Source: Luidia sarsii
Taxonomy: Eukaryota; Echinodermata; Asteroidea; Paxillosida; Luidiidae
DNA length: 64,000 bases
Direction: 5' to 3'
NCBI GenBank assembly: GCA_949987565.1
Contig: OX465121.1
Span: forward strand, 4,780,956 to 4,844,955
The notes beneath the pieces are model-generated. The model had not been told where the DNA came from, made no database searches, and was given only the letters and a program-made list of their open reading frames with translations. Shown here piece after piece: positions 63,881 to 64,000 of the stretch (positions within the stretch are counted from its first letter, which is position 1; the number at the start of each line of letters is the position of its first letter). Made by a program: the position numbers and the translations under genes.

Positions 63881-64000
63881 TTTTTATCATTATGTGGTTT
63901 CAACACAATACCACATAATGACCACAGTAAAATCACGTGGTATCAACTAAACACCAAAATGGTATCATCTTGAAACCACAAGGTATCAACTTAAAATCAC
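63880..64000. repeat. Start of a GGTATCAACTT/ACCACA repeat running off the right edge
   Basis: ATTATGTGGTTTCAACACAA, TACCACATAATG, CACGTGGTATCAACTAAACA, AATGGTATCATCTTGAAACC and ACAAGGTATCAACTTAAAATC: a degenerate unit of about 22 bp, with the first part inverted relative to the rest. Confidence 0.6.

Overview
The window is eukaryotic (metazoan) nuclear DNA. All recognisable genes are split by GT-AG introns, the introns are crowded with minisatellites and small non-autonomous repeats, and the gene set (VPS13B, KDM1B, CAP, a ZSWIM-type protein) is animal. The closest protein matches I can recall are vertebrate orthologues at moderate identity, and the intron load suggests an invertebrate deuterostome, perhaps an echinoderm. 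That placement is inference. No rRNA genes, intact tRNA genes, CRISPR arrays, viral genes or transposons with open polymerase or transposase frames were seen.

Layout. (1) 1-8.1 kb, minus strand: eleven 5' coding exons of a VPS13B/COH1-like bridge lipid-transfer protein; the gene runs off the left edge. (2) 8.1-9.2 kb: intergenic region with YY1-like, CCAAT and CRE motifs, probably a divergent promoter. (3) 9.2-12.5 kb, plus strand: a three-exon ZSWIM3/ZSWIM1-like gene with a MULE-transposase-like core that keeps a D-D-E triad and a SWIM zinc finger. (4) 15.4-24.5 kb, plus strand: a complete 16-exon KDM1B (LSD2) histone demethylase gene, 819 residues. (5) 28.9-34.1 kb, minus strand: a candidate three-exon gene for a 115-residue secreted protein whose size, exon number and helix-strand-helix plan recall the anti-lipopolysaccharide factor/scygonadin family. 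This is the most novel item here. (6) 36.9-48.1 kb, minus strand: a complete 12-coding-exon CAP (cyclase-associated protein) gene, 488 residues, with a likely non-coding first exon and promoter near 51.9 kb. (7) 52-64 kb: no coding exon recognised. It holds low-complexity tracts, repeat fragments, a 1.1-kb array of a 21-bp unit and a promoter-like patch at 62.65-62.78 kb.

The genes do not form a pathway: they cover membrane lipid transfer, a transposase-derived nuclear protein, chromatin demethylation, a possible innate-immune effector and actin turnover. What links the window is its repeat content. Several hairpin and terminal-inverted-repeat families recur in different introns. Three tRNA-derived SINE-like families carry recognisable Pol III box B sequences. 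Nearly every long intron has its own tandem array (periods 5, 17, 20, 21, 22, 29, 44, 51, 84 and 151 bp). Two local duplications have copied splice sites inside genes (CAP exon 6 donor, KDM1B exon 11 acceptor). Exon boundaries below were read by eye from reading-frame continuity and GT-AG sites and may be off by a base.
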